DNA of 64,000 bases, taken from Porpolomopsis calyptriformis (Eukaryota > Basidiomycota > Agaricomycetes > Agaricales > Hygrophoraceae). A program made the position numbers and the translations under genes. Of this stretch, positions 22,252 through 34,515 are shown piece after piece. The notes below the pieces were generated by a model. The model ran no database searches and was not told the origin of the DNA. It saw only the letters and a list, made by a program, of their open reading frames with translations. Position 1 is the first letter of the stretch, and each line of letters begins with the position of its first letter. The stretch spans positions 1,364,001 through 1,428,000 of the forward strand of contig OX621163.1 in NCBI GenBank assembly GCA_951640195.1, written 5' to 3'.

Positions 22252-24890
22252 TTACGGCATCGATCCTAAGCGTATCCTTACCGCATTGGCGTGAGCGTCA
22301 AGGCTTTCGCAATCTGCGAGAGTTGCAACCACAGGCCCAAGCTGTTTGAGGCCATCGGGAGTGATCTCTTGGGACGTGATGTGCTTCTGGAAAGAAAGGG
22401 TATTGACACCACTGAACTGCCTTGCATATCCGTTGGTTGGAAGAGTGTGGTTCGTTCCTGAAGCATAATCTCCGCAGCTGAAAACAATAGTTAAACGAGG
22501 CGACGACGATTTGGGTAGAACGAAAGGTGTACCTCTCGGGAGAATAGGGACCAACAAAAATGCTTCCCGCGTTGTTAATCAAGGAAACCTTTTCACTAGG
22601 GTTCTCCAAATGAAGGATCAGATGTTCCGGAGCGTAATCATTGGAAAAACATATGGCATCCGTTAAAGAAGACGCTTCGACGATGATGCTTTTGGCGAGA
22701 GATTGACGCATGATATCCACGCGAGATAAGGCTCGAGCCTGATTGTCAATCTCTTTCTCGATCGCCCCAAGCCTCTCAGTGGTGAGACTGATGGCTACGA
22801 GGACAACTTGAGAGTCTACGCCGTGTTCTGCCTGTGACAATAGATCTGCTGCGACGAAGGCTGGGTTGCATGTGTGGTCGGCAATAACCTGGTACAAAGG
22901 AGGTTCACGACAACACTCCTAGTAGTTGTAGGAATGCGCTTACAAGGACTTCAGATGGTCCAGCGGGCATGTCGATCGACACGAGTGCATCTGTGTCGTT
23001 TTGAACCATCATTTTAGCGGCTGTGACCCATTGATTACCGGGTCCGAATATCTTATCCACTTTGGGGACTGTTTCCGTCCCGTAGGCCAAGGCGGCGATA
23101 GCTTGGCCACCGCCTGCCTTCAAAACAGCAGAAGCACCGATGAGTTGAGCGACGTACATGACCTCTGCGGATATACTTCCATCAGGTCGTGGTGGCGTGG
23201 CAAGGACGATCTCTTTGCATCCCGCGACTTGGGCTGGCACACCCAGCATCAGTGCAGTGGATGGAAGAACGGCGGTACCTCCGGGAACGTATAGCCCGAC
23301 ACGGGCGATTGGTCTTGCGAATCTAGAGCAAACCACGCCTGGCATAGTCTCGACCACGAGAGGAGAAGTCTCTGATTGCGCTTCATGGAATTTACGAATG
23401 TTGGAATATGCTTTGTCAATGGCATCTCGGATGTGTGCTTTTAGTTGCAGTGATTCTGGGGCAAACGGGGGAAAAATGATGGTGGAACCAAGCTTGACTT
23501 TATCAAACTTGGCAGTGAGCTCTAGGAGAGCGGCGTCTCCACGTTTACGAACATCATCTACAATTGGCTTCACTTTACTGATCATTTCCTCGGATTTGAT
23601 AACAGGGCGACGGAGGAGTTGGGAACGTTCCTCGGGCGAAAGGACCGCCAGATTGAATGTGCGCATTCGGATTGCCGAGTCAGAAGTTGCACCGCTCGAT
23701 GATACGGGTGCTGGCACGACAGGGATTCCCGGAGGGGTTGGGCACCATTGGGGTTTGGCATCCCCCGATCTTCTGGTGATCTTCTTTGCTTTTTGATCAA
23801 GGGACCGTTCAATGTCTGTGATTCCAACCCCCGCGGCTATGCAGCGCGCCAGAGCAAAGTACAGAAGATCAGCAGCCTCGAAAGAGATCTCATCTTTCGT
23901 CTCCGCGCGACAAAGCTCATCGGCTTCCTCCATAATCTTGGAACGAAGAAGCTTTGGATCGCCGAATAATCGCTTGGTGTAAGAGCCTTCAGGGGCTGAC
24001 TCGAGCCGGGAACGGAGGGTATCTTCCAATGCCCACACCCCAGTTGTTTCTCCAAAACACGAACTTCTGTTAAGGTGACAGAAACCCGTGCCGTGTTGTA
24101 TGACGTTGAATTCCAAACTATCAGAGTCGCAATCCAAGCGAATGCTAACAACATCCTGGGTTGACCCGGACGACTCGCCCTTGCGCCATAACCCATGCTT
24201 GCGAGATTGGTAAACACCCTTTCCAGTTATGATACTTTCCTTGACCGATTCGGCAGACGAGTAGACTAAGCCAAGGGTGCGACCGCCTAAATCAGACACT
24301 ACTGTGGGAAATAAGCCATCGGGACGATCGGATATCACGGAGGAGAGGAAGGCGTCAACGATGTTAATCTGGCTGTGTGTAGACGCTGCAAGTGTGAGTT
24401 GGGAAGTCGGAATCACCATCGTGGAGCCGACGCCCCAAAGTTCTCTAATAGTGCGTACCGATGGAGGTGTAGAAAGGCTGGGTAGTACATAGACTGATGA
24501 GCCGGAGAAAAAATTGGACACGGAAGAAATAAGATCTAAATCGATATTCGAGGTCTTGAGGAACACGCCGCAAACGCTACCCCTGACCTTATCGGACACG
24601 GTGCTAGCATTTCCGAGGTCGAGCAGAAGCATTAATCGCTTCGGAGGAATGACACCGATGAGTTCTTTGGCCAAGGGAAGGGGAACAATGACCTTCTCAG
24701 CGCCACGATCTAGCCATGAAATGACTTCTTCAAGGACAACTTGTGAATTATTGTCGAATAGAATGTAGAATGTACGATTTTCGGGCAGGGAGGTGTCGCG
24801 TAGAGACTTGGATGGGAAGGCAATAGCCCCAATACGAGACAAGGCCGTAACCAAGTCTTCCTGGAATTGTTCGAGCAAAGGCAAAAACAT
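22252..24890 (-). CDS. HIS4: Trifunctional histidine biosynthesis protein HIS4
   Basis: Catalyses steps 2, 3 and the last two oxidations of histidine synthesis. Three exons (22944-24890, 22533-22888, 22252-22477) give 842 residues. An N-terminal variable region is followed by phosphoribosyl-AMP cyclohydrolase motifs ([22 protein letters not shown]), phosphoribosyl-ATP pyrophosphohydrolase motifs ([41 protein letters not shown]) and histidinol dehydrogenase ([92 protein letters not shown]). I chose the ATG at 24888-24890 ([14 protein letters not shown]); the open frame extends further upstream but reads hydrophobic, non-conserved sequence. Confidence 0.95.
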
Positions 24891-25101
24891 TGGTAAAGGC
24901 TTTACATTAATCAGCTTCGAGTGACGAAAAATACCATGGATATGAAATAAAGGTTGCAACTCAACCTCTGATGCCCAGGACTGCTCAAACAGACAGGAAA
25001 ACAAAAATAGGATAATATTACCGCCTAAAGCTGTCGTACATGCATATTGTGCAGTTTGAGATACACAACGCAAACATTCGCATGAAGAGTCACGAAATCT
25101 C

Positions 25102-27215
25102 TCAATAAGTCTCCCAAAACACATCTGGGAAAACTTGTCGCATCACTGTGTGAAGAGGAGTTTCGCTATCCGAGGCAATCCAAGAAGCGAACCACGCACG
25201 TTTCCAGTGTTCGAACATTTGTCCTTCCTGCCATTCATCCAACGGGTTATGTCTATCAGTCAGGATGGGAGCCTGGCCCCTCTTTCCTTCTTGCCGAACT
25301 AGTGTCGTATCGATCTCGCGTGCTGGGAGAGAGGACAGTATGTGTTTTCGGAGAGGTGACCCGAGATGGTCAGCTTCATGATCTTGCCTGAAAGTCAGAG
25401 GTCGAGAGGAAATGGTGCAGAAGAAAACCTAGAAGAAAGATTGTGAACTGCAGAGTAAGGGACTTCACTTCGCTAAGCGTACCACGTTAACAAACTCGGC
25501 GGAATATTTTTCCTTGGGTAAATCCCCAAACAGATCATGGAAGGCGCGACATTGGGGAAAGCTCTGTTCGAGAGTGGCAAGGATAGCCCGTGAAGCTTCA
25601 GATCCTGGGATTCCTGCAAAATTCTGAGAAGATAACCAGTGGAAAATCTAGCAGCCAGAAAGAGAAAAAGGACCCACAACAGCCAATACTGCATCCTTAT
25701 GCATCAGGGATTTCAAACTCTCCCAGAATTCTAAAGTAAATAGATGCTTGGGCACTCCGCCCCCAGAGAAGCAATCATGCACCACAATATCAAACAGAGC
25801 TTCCTTGTTCGTTCCTGGTGTTGTTTGAATTCTCTCTATCCATCCCCTCCCGTCCTCCAGGAATATATTTTCAGGTCCAGGGTAAGGCATACCAAAAAAA
25901 GTCCTTGCAGCATCATAAACTGCAGGATCGATCTCTATGACTGTTGTCGATAGATTATGCTGTATGAAAGCAGACGCGGAAACGCCAGTTCCTAGACCAC
26001 TGCGCTAGAAATAAGCACTAAGCCGAAGGGCGTCGTTGAAGGCAACTCACATGACCAGAACATTCTCCCACTTGCTTTTCCCTGTACTGTTCACTAATCT
26101 AGCTGCCTCTTGAAGTACAAATGCGCTATATATGGAGTCTCCGAGGGTTGTGCTGTGCTCATCGACCACCGGTGTGTTCCCGAACATTTTGACCGCTTTG
26201 CCAGCCCAGACGCCTCCTAGAATCGAGTGAGATGCACGGAGGTAGCGAAAAGCATCCTTGGCATCAGGGTGAAGAACACCTTCACCAACGACAATCAATC
26301 CCGTCAAAGATTGTGTTGACGACAGAATTCGGAGAGGGTACGAAGAGTGAGTATAAGGCAACCTCTGAGAGAGAGAAGAATATCGCGATTGTAGAGTCAG
26401 CGACAAAAGTAAGCCCATCACTAAGAACACTAGCACAGGAGGCGGATGGGTCGAGAGCGCGAGGAAATATCGTGCAATCCATATGCCGAGAACTATCCAA
26501 GCGAGGCAAAACAACTGGCAATGTATTATCAATCCCCGACCTTTGCAGGGCGAGAGAAGGCTCTTACAATAGCGTCGTCAGAGATAAAATTCAGAAAGGA
26601 TGAGGCCCAAACACGGTTTAATATCTGGGTGGTCAGGAAGCACGAAACACCAACCCTCACCAAACGATCTTGAACAGTAGATATCAGAGGTGAAGTGTTT
26701 AAGCGTGGTAAGCTGTTAAGCTGAAGGAGTAAAATGAACAACCTTCAGTATGTTTCGAGCTAGTTTGACACATTATAACCTTGAAGTGATAGGATACTCA
26801 CATCTGAATTCATGATAAGACTTGCAAAAAGATATACAATGGGGGATATGACGAATATATGGGTGAGAGCAGGCCCCCATAGCGGATCTCTCATTCTGGC
26901 CGTAAGGACTGCAGCCCAATAAGATGTAGTTGGTGTAGTGGAAAGTAACAATCCGGTGAGCAGGAGAGCATTGTCGATGGAGAGATTGAACAATGGGATA
27001 CTTGAAAGCGCGATGGTCGCGAAGATTATTTTGTTGAGCAGATATTGGCTGGGTCCAAGTGCATACAGCGGAAGTAGCGTGCGTTTATAGGCAAAGATTG
27101 CCAATGAAAGAAGCGTAAGGATGGCCAACACTGTCGCTCCGTTGGTCAGCCAATTTGGTGTTGAACGTACGACGATCGGAAGTCGTGTGGCTTGACGTTT
27201 GCGAGGTGGCATCAT
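25102..27215 (-). CDS. Membrane-anchored spermidine-synthase-like protein (SAM-dependent fold)
   Basis: The N-terminal exon (about 26803-27215) encodes several hydrophobic helices (VLAILTLLSLAIFAY, IIFATIALSSIPLFNL, IFVISPIVYLFASLIM). Downstream exons give RYLRASHSILGGVWAG, then a SAM-binding glycine loop VLVIGLGTGVSASAF (restored by splicing 26051 to 25999), an acidic strand end TVIEIDPAVYDAARTFFGMP, DGRGWIERI and DIVVHDCFSGGGVPKHLFT, as in polyamine aminopropyltransferases. Further exons are 25678-25999, 25483-25623 and 25102-25428; the stop is at 25102. I could not resolve the joins between about 26,330 and 26,800. The true reaction is unknown: fused membrane/spermidine-synthase-like proteins need not make polyamines. 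Confidence 0.75.
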
Positions 27216-27377
27216 GTACGCGCCTGATGGGTTGGCCTCGCTGTTCCTGTAGTGGAGACACGCACAGTGAACATGTGCACTCTGTCTGTATTGGAGTCAG
27301 AGGAAGCCAATTTCCGTAAATGAGTGGAAATTGCCACCTCGAGGTTGGCGGTACAGTACAGGCCTATTCTATGATTT

Positions 27378-29010
27378 CTACGACAAAAACCCTCGAATTG
27401 CCCCACCTACATTCAAGACATCCAACCTGTAAATAAAATTCAGCTACATGTCTCCAAGCATCTAGACAGACACTTACAAAAACGTATCATGTCCCCAAAC
27501 CCCACCAAGTTCGTAGTAGCTCACCTGATCATTCCCTGACACCCTCAGCGCATCCGCCATCTCACGCTGTTGCTCGACTGTGAACAAGATGTCGCTCTGT
27601 ACACCGAGGATAAGGAAGGGAGTTTTGGCGAGCGGACGCAAGCCATCTGCAAGATCATTTAAATGAGGAGGGGGTTTCGTCGGTGGAGGGTGTGATTTTG
27701 AATGGGAGGTCTGGGGCATTGGTGTTGATGGTGGATGCTGCGGTGGCACTAGCGTCGAGGGAGCAAGGTTTAGGGATCGGAGGGAGGGGAGGGTCATATC
27801 GAATAAATCCATTGCTTTAGACATGTATATCAGGGAGTTGGCATCGTATTTTAAACAGAATTGTTCTCCCTAGAGAACATTGGTTAAGCGCATTGGGACT
27901 GAATGAGGCGCGAATACCTGGTGGTCGAGATATGTCTCGATGAGAAAGTCCGGACAGAGTGCCGGAGGACGTGGTGCGTGGAAATCCATGGAAGATGTGG
28001 GCTCCGCTTTCCATTCGGAGGGAGGTAATTCTCTGAATTTGCGCCCGAATCGTTGGTCCCATTCGGGACCCGAACGGTAGGTTATGGTCGCGATTTCTAG
28101 CTAGGTTCAGAATGATCGGCATGCAAACACTCAATCAAGAACCTACGGCGGGCCAGTTTCATCCCTGTGTGTGGAGGAAGGCCATCATAGTAGAAGCCGT
28201 TATTCCAATTGGGATCGGCCATTAGGACTGTATGATTGGTAAGTTGTGAGATAGGGCAAGTGTCAGGTACTTGCCGCTCCTCTGCGCGTACCGCATTGCG
28301 ATGCTGCTCGGGCTGCTTCGTGCAGTACCGCTAATGCTCACCACTTTATTAACGCGATCTGGATGGAGCCAGCCGGCGGCGAGACTCTGCATTGCACCCA
28401 TAGAGCATCCTACGCTAGCATACAAAACGTCGATACCCATGTGATCCAGTAGGCAATACTGGGCGCGGACCATGTCAAATATAGAGATGATCGGAAAGTG
28501 AGTTGCGTATGGTTTTCCCCTCGAGGGATCGGCCGAAGAAGGACCAGTAGATCCATAGCACCCGCCGATGGGGTTGGTGCAGATGATAAAAAATTGGTCC
28601 GTATCGAGCGCCTTTCCAGGACCGATAAACTTCTCCCACCAGCCCTCAGAGGGGTTTGCTTCGGTTGAGGCCGCATGCGAAGATGCAGAGAGACCTGTGT
28701 GAAGAAGAATCGCATTGTCTTTGGTGGGGTTAAGAGTGCCCCAGGTCTCATAAGCGATGTCAAAAGAAGGGAGATTTTGTGCATAAATGAGAGGAAAAGG
28801 CTTCGTATGACGATAAACGGTGTACGATCGGGGATTCGGGCGAGCATAAGGAGGTTCTGGACCGGTCACCAGAGACGAATGGAGAGCAATAAGGCGGGAC
28901 TCTCTTTCTGAGTGTGCATCGACGCATGGAAAGGTTGGGCGACTAGAAAATGGCCGTCGAAAGGGAGAAAGTCGCGATATCCAATTTCTTGAAATTGAGC
29001 GAACGATCAT
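27378..29010 (-). CDS. MET2: Homoserine O-acetyltransferase (MetX/MET2 family)
   Basis: Alpha/beta-hydrolase acyltransferase that activates homoserine (or serine in some relatives) for sulfur incorporation into methionine or cysteine. Five exons (28275-29010, 28147-28227, 27918-28096, 27478-27869, 27378-27426) give 478 residues. A basic N-terminus (RPFSSRPTF) could target mitochondria. Motifs: [21 protein letters not shown], the nucleophile elbow [24 protein letters not shown], a catalytic Asp in LGVQSDILF and the His in [10 protein letters not shown]. The first intron (28228-28274) has a GC donor with the usual GCAAGT extension. A Pro/Ser-rich insert of ~50 residues sits before the catalytic Asp. 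Without a tree I cannot separate homoserine acetyltransferase from serine succinyl/acetyltransferase. Confidence 0.9.
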
Positions 29011-29091
29011 AATGGCGTTAGTATCACGTGATGATCTAATAAATTCGAGTCAAAAAAAAATCAAAATTAAATGATCAAAGTCATTGCGGTT

Positions 29092-29094
29092 GAC

Positions 29095-29126
<32 letters not shown>

Positions 29127-29127
29127 C
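29092..29127 (+). repeat. (GAC/AAC)n trinucleotide repeat
   Basis: Thirteen or so GAC/AAC triplets lie between the divergent MET2 and Ser/Arg-rich genes. In the frame of the downstream gene they would code for an Asp/Asn run, but the gene more probably starts after them at 29179. Confidence 0.85.
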
Positions 29128-29178
29128 GAGCGTGGTGTTGGGAATCTGCATGAATTCAAATCGGACCCGCCGTTTGAT

Positions 29179-31991
29179 ATGTCCGTTCCCATTCTGCAGT
29201 ACGCCGCCTCGTCCTCCTCGCTCGCTCCAAGCTTCCCTTCTGCCTCGGACGTCCCGTCATCACACCCAACGCAACCATGCCCCTCTCCTTCCGATATTGG
29301 CCGCGTTCACCGTCGTAGCATAACTTTGTTCAGCAAATTTCCCAAGGGTGTGAGTGCAATCGGGGCTAGTGAAGTCACCTTGTGCCTAACACGTGTTCCT
29401 CATCCCTCCCCAGCTCTCTTCTTTCATTCGCACCACCACCCGTCAGCAGGGCACTTCCCCTCAGGTATGAACAGCCTTCACGTCTTATGCTATATAACGT
29501 GCATCCCCTGATCAACTATCCTCAGGTGGACGAATCACGCGCCTCAAAACTCGTCTGCAAACTGTTAGCCAAGGTTGAGATGCAGCCCCAACCCACGGAC
29601 ATCCCAGCTCCGGAAAGCAACACAGACGAGAGATTTGCGAGGCGATTAGAGAGAAAGGTATGCCACCTCCAAGAACCGTTTCTGACACCCCCCTTCGTCA
29701 TTCTTACATTCGCTAAACACTCTCTTTTCAGTTTTATAACTTTATACGCCGTTCACGATCCCGCTCGCGATCAAAACCAGGCCGTTCACAGTCCGTTGAT
29801 AATTCCTCCATTCCGGAATTGCCCAACCCTGCAAACGAGCATGGACAGATGTTGATCGTGGGTCATGCTGAGATGCCATTAGGCACGACTGTCGATGACT
29901 CTAAACCTCCCACTCGAATCCAATCCCGTCCCCTTTCATCCACGACGACTGCTACAAACGCAACAATAACACCTCCTACGCCAACTCAGAATCGGCATCC
30001 GCGGACATTGACACCTGATCAAGATCCTCACCCCATCAGCCTTTCTCAACAGAATGTCCCACTGCGGCCATCAACTTCCCCTTCCAACCCTCGTAAAAAG
30101 TTTCACGACCTCTTCGGTAGTCACGCTTCCCCACACAAAGAACCAAGCTCTCCCGACATGCCTGGGACCTCTTCCGACTCAAACTCACTGCCACGATTCT
30201 TCACGATTCCAGACTTTTTGTCAAACACGCACCATCACCCAGCATCCGCTTCCACTCCTCCAAGCTCATCGGTACCATCCGACATCACGCAAACCACAAG
30301 CAAATCGCGCTCTTCTGGTTTCTCAAAGTTCGACTTTTTCCGTAAACCAAAGTTCTTTTCCAATGCCGGCCTCCAGAAATTTAGCAGCACCAAGCGTTAT
30401 GTTTCTTCTCCCACACGTCACCCTCCTTCTCGACGACATGATTCATCATCCGAGCTGTATCCCGTCATGTCCGCCCCTGCCGCAGCACCATCTCCTATCA
30501 TTATCTCTAAACCTGACCTACCACCTCATCTCCAAAGCACCGGCAACTCCAAAGCAATCATGTCCACTCATGGCCATGCCACGTCCTCATCATCATCGGC
30601 GGCTCGTCGAGCAAGTTCTTCATTTAAAACGTTACGTTCGCCTTCTCTCCCTACTCGTCGTACAGCAACTGCCAATAAACTTTCCCAAACATATCCGATG
30701 CCTACAAAGTCTGCTCAGAGAGGTCATCACCGAGAAGCATCCCCAAGGAATCTCCAAGGAGGATATCGTTCGATGGCTGCGATCAGTGAAGGATCAGATC
30801 TCAGAGAGTATGACAACGAGAGGGGTCGACGAGGCTCGCGAGAACAAGGCAGTTCGTCGCCGCGATTATCTTCCCAAAAGCTTTTTGGAAGCAGAGATAA
30901 GCAGGGAAAAGAGAAGGAGAGACGGGAGCCTCGAGAAAGGATTGTTCTCGCGATAACCCATAATCCGGAAAGGCCGCAGACTGCTGAAACAGACTCGCAC
31001 GGCAACCGGCGCAAGAATGGAAGTCGGGCTGTGATTAGGAATGCGGGCACGGCAGGTAACGGCAGGACCAAACATGGAAGTTTTGATTTTGAAAAGCCTG
31101 GGTGGGGGCGAGGCGGAACCAACGTCGCAAGAAGCGGGTATAGTCAAAGTGGGGAAAGCCTGCAATCCGGAACCAGTAATGGGAGACACGTTTCACCTGG
31201 GATGGGATCGCAAGAAGACGACAGCATGTACAGTCCCACATCCGCGCGTTCAACCTCAACCCAACGCCCGTCTCGACCCCACACGTCCTCGCAAACAAAC
31301 TCGCGCTCAAATTGTCATGTCGGATCGGGCTCGCTCCTCAGTCCTGCATCGCAGCCATCGTCAGGTCTGAGCAGAGGAAACTCGAAACGAGCTAGTCGCA
31401 CACCAAACACAACCGCTACCGGTATATCTCACGGTCGATTTGCATTCGAGCCCGTTGTGCCATCCCCGGCTACGAGCGAATTGTCAGAGTCATCAGCAAG
31501 CAGTCACCACAACGGTGTTGGTGAGGTAAAGACCATTAAAGCCCATCAACGTAAAGTTGGTCGGAGGGGTCAGTCATTGGATCTGCATCTTGGACTAGCG
31601 TGGGCTCCAACAAAGGTGAAAGAAGAGGCGTTGATCCCGTTTGGGAGGACGATATCTGGGGAGAGCCACTCCCGGAAACTGAACTTGGTTGATAGAGTGG
31701 GGTCCACCGCTGGGTCAGACGTGACTGAGGCATTTCGAGATGTGCTCAGCGAGACTAGCTTTGCCAAATTCAAAAAATGTGCGCCCACTTTCCGGCTTTG
31801 ACGGGTCCCGTTGATCAGTTTCTGGTCTTGTAGATGTCCATCAGTTCGATGCGCATGCCATACCATTTGACGGACCATCAGGAATTGTTGATCGTATCGA
31901 GAAGCTTCTGGATGATACCCCCAACCTTGACTTGGAAGAAAAACGAGACCTTCTGGGCCGTTTCGTGCGAATCATTTTGCAGAACATCTGA
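29179..31991 (+). CDS. Uncharacterised Ser/Arg-rich basic protein, conserved C-terminal helix
   Basis: Not recognised. Five exons (29179-29349, 29414-29464, 29526-29657, 29732-31778, 31834-31991) join to an 852-codon frame. An N-terminal ~75 residues with SKFPKG and SSFIRTTTRQQG are followed by a more conserved-looking VDESRASKLVCKLLAKVEM and ERFARRLERKFYNFIRRSRS, leading into RSRSRSKPGRSQS, an RS-like run. The large fourth exon is low-complexity (Ser, Pro, Arg, Gly, His). The last exon is ordered and acidic: FDGPSGIVDRIEKLLDD, EEKRDLLGRFVRIILQNI. The ends look conserved and the middle disordered. An alternative upstream ATG at 29071 in the same frame would add an Asp run. Confidence 0.75.
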
Positions 31992-32281
31992 ATCACAGGA
32001 ATTACTGCCCTCCCTCACCGTAAATCCGCTCTCAATCCACTGCCCCCAAGGTTATGGTCTGTGCCATTGTTTCTCTCCATGATCTGTTACATGCACCGAT
32101 CGCCCAGCTCTCGTGTTTTCATTGTATATTCGTTCAAGTTGACCGCTACGACCTTTTTTATGAATATTCAGACCGCCAAGGACTCTGGCAATTAGTTATA
32201 ATTAGACAATAGATTCTATGATTCCGCAATCGTACAACTCTTTGAGTAGGACAGACACGCATGGTAATGATCGATATCGAT

Positions 32282-33116
32282 TTATGTGGCTGGCCGAAGT
32301 GCTCGTAATCTCTCCGCCAAATTAGCATCCTCTTCCATAATCTTCTCGCGCTGAGTGAGGTCCTCGACTGCGGCAAGGTCCTTAGAGGCGAGGTCATGTT
32401 GAAGTTCAATATTTGCTTCCTCAGCGGCTTGCCGCATTAGTTGATCGATTTGGTCTTGAGGGGTGGAAACAGCAGTAGTGGATGACATAGCGTCTTCCAT
32501 GTATGACGTTTGCACATCGAGGTCGGAGAACTGTGATTCGAACTTGTCCATGACGAGAGAGATCTAAGGGGTGTGGAGGGGATGAGGATGGTGTTCCAGA
32601 ATTACGGGGGCAATTGAAAAAAAAAAGTACCCGTTCGAGATTCATGCTCTCCATAGCTTTGTCCATCCCTCGCACGACGGAGGACATGCCTGTTGTCACC
32701 GTACGCATTGTCACTGCGGTTTCCACACGGCTTGCGACTGCGTCTATACGGCTGGACAACCTGAGCAAGTTCAAAGCTTCGGACTTCTTGCGGATGGCGT
32801 TAGAAGCGTATATCCGGGCGCCGTCATTGTTACCTTGTTGGAGTGCCTGCGAATCGGCGTACGATCAGGGCGGGCATGGTGTTTTAACACAAGACGAACC
32901 TTCTTCAGGCGGCCTTTCTCTGAGTTCTCGTCTTTCTGAGCCTTCTTGGCTTGTCTGCTTAACGACTTTGCGGTGAACTGCGTTGAAAAGAGTCAGGGTA
33001 GAGATTCAGAGCGAGGCAGTCGTTTGGGATGACCTTGAGCTGAAATAATGTTTCTGCTGTATATCAGAAGAGATCGACTGGATGATTTTTTTGTACTGAC
33101 TTTCTAGGTTGCTCAT
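32282..33116 (-). CDS. DID2: ESCRT-III-associated protein Did2/CHMP1
   Basis: Snf7-family protein that recruits and regulates the Vps4 ATPase at the endosome. Five exons (33101-33116, 33034-33053, 32900-32977, 32631-32846, 32282-32563) give 203 residues, as in the family. Splicing restores [20 protein letters not shown]; then [54 protein letters not shown] and a C-terminal MIM1-like helix [11 protein letters not shown]. Exons 1 and 2 are 16 and 20 nt. Its ATG is 73 bp from that of SVP26 on the other strand. Confidence 0.96.
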
Positions 33117-33189
33117 CGTTCGAGGCAAAGGTCAGGATGAGTCTGCGGAAACGAGCTTGGCTAACCACGTGATTCAGCCACTTCCTCTG
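33117..33189. promoter_or_regulatory. Minimal 73-bp divergent promoter between DID2 and SVP26
   Basis: All the sequence between two divergent ATGs is 73 bp, containing a CACGTGA motif near 33165. Both genes must share this space for promoter and 5' leaders, unless regulation extends into the introns of the other gene. No TATA box is visible. Confidence 0.6.
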
Positions 33190-34315
33190 ATGCCATTGCT
33201 GTACTACCTCAGGTTTGTCCATTCCATCGCGTCTCGTTCCAGGTTTTGATCAGCACACTCCAGTTATGCAGCTACCTTGGCAGCATTTGCATTTGTCACT
33301 CTTTCGCTCGGTAAGAGCCAAGAAAATTATCATGTGCGTCGCGTCCTAATCGGTGGTAACAGCCAGTGGCTTGTTGTATGTCTCAGAGCTCATAGAAGAG
33401 CACTCGCGCATCGCAAAAGTAATCGGTAAAAGGGGTATATATGTAAGCTTTCATCCGCCCTCGCTTCGCTTTCTCATCGATCTTGTCCAGGGGATCATTG
33501 CACTCCACTGTTTATTGTATTTGTCTGAACCACTGCCTACCTGGCACACGCTCTTCTCGATATTATGCCACACCGTATACCTCCAGAACTTCTCAAGAAC
33601 ATGGCCTATTATTTCCCTCACCTCTTTCTCACTCCTCGCTTCCTGTGTTCTTGTCATCGCCGACCATTTCCTCTGGTTCTTCTACTTTGCCCGCTTAACG
33701 CAGGATGCAAGACGCACACCTTCCAAAGCATTTGGAACCTATAAACCGACCCATCATGTACCCGGTTTCGCAGAGATCGCCACTTTCTTTGGTATCTGTG
33801 TCTGGCTTGCTCCTCTTTTCCTTTTCTTAAGCCTGAGTGCCAACGAGAATACGCTCCCGACATCAGGTAAAATCTTCGTCTTCTATCCCCTCAACTCCAT
33901 CTCAGTTGCTACTTCAGCGTCCATTAATGACACCTATCCCGGGCACGATTTTTCGATGAATTCACGTTCCTCTCTGTTCAAGTCCATCTTCAGCAGCTTC
34001 GTGGCATATCTCGCAGGAACGCCCGGAACGCTTCGCAGAAAGCCTTCCGAAGGCATCATCGCACCCCATTCCCCTTCCCCTTCACGAACCCAAAACTCAT
34101 TCAGGGGAGATACGAGTCCAACTTTTGTCTCGAGAAGCAACAGCTTCCCACCACCCCCTCGATCGGCAAACGCTGTGGATGTCGATAGTCAGTCGTTCAC
34201 TGATTCCGGTCTGACCACTCCTCCTCCCAGGAGGTTTTCACCCATGCGGCGATTGACAGCCGATGCCACAGGCTCAGAGCTCAGGAGGACTTTATCAGAG
34301 GAGAAATCCTTATAG
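33190..34315 (+). CDS. SVP26: Transmembrane adaptor Erv26/Svp26
   Basis: COPII cargo adaptor of the early Golgi and ER that exports or retains glycosyltransferases. Four exons (33190-33212, 33264-33310, 33363-33442, 33491-34315) give 324 residues. Four hydrophobic segments: YAATLAAFAFVTLSLASGLLY, IIALHCLLYLSEPLP, ISLTSFSLLASCVLVIADHF and IATFFGICVWLAPLFLFLSL. SVP26 hallmarks are ELIEEHSRIAKVIGKRGIY and HFLWFFYFARLTQDARR. The tail of about 140 residues is hydrophilic, Ser/Pro-rich and longer than in yeast (228 residues). Converges on RCC1. Confidence 0.92.
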
Positions 34316-34515
34316 ACGCTTGGTCCAGGTTCTCTCGTTCACGTCGCTTTAATACTGTCACGATACATATTAATCTCTAGCAATTAACAAATCTTTCACA
34401 AAGCAAAGATGAGCAAGCACGGGAGAGTTCAGACAAATGCCACTGTCACTGAAAGGATACCACCCACAATATGAATACAATGCTTCCAAGCCCACGAGTG
34501 GGTGTTGGGAATTCA

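Noticed and set aside
24891..25124. Upstream extension of HIS4
   Set aside because: Overlaps the 3' end of the neighbouring gene and reads non-conserved hydrophobic sequence.
29071..29178. Asp-rich N-terminal extension of the Ser/Arg-rich protein
   Set aside because: Encoded by the GAC repeat; a start at 29179 is simpler, though the upstream ATG cannot be excluded.
30054..30956. 300-codon plus-strand frame inside the Ser/Arg-rich gene
   Set aside because: Second frame of a low-complexity exon; the other frame joins correctly with exons at both ends.
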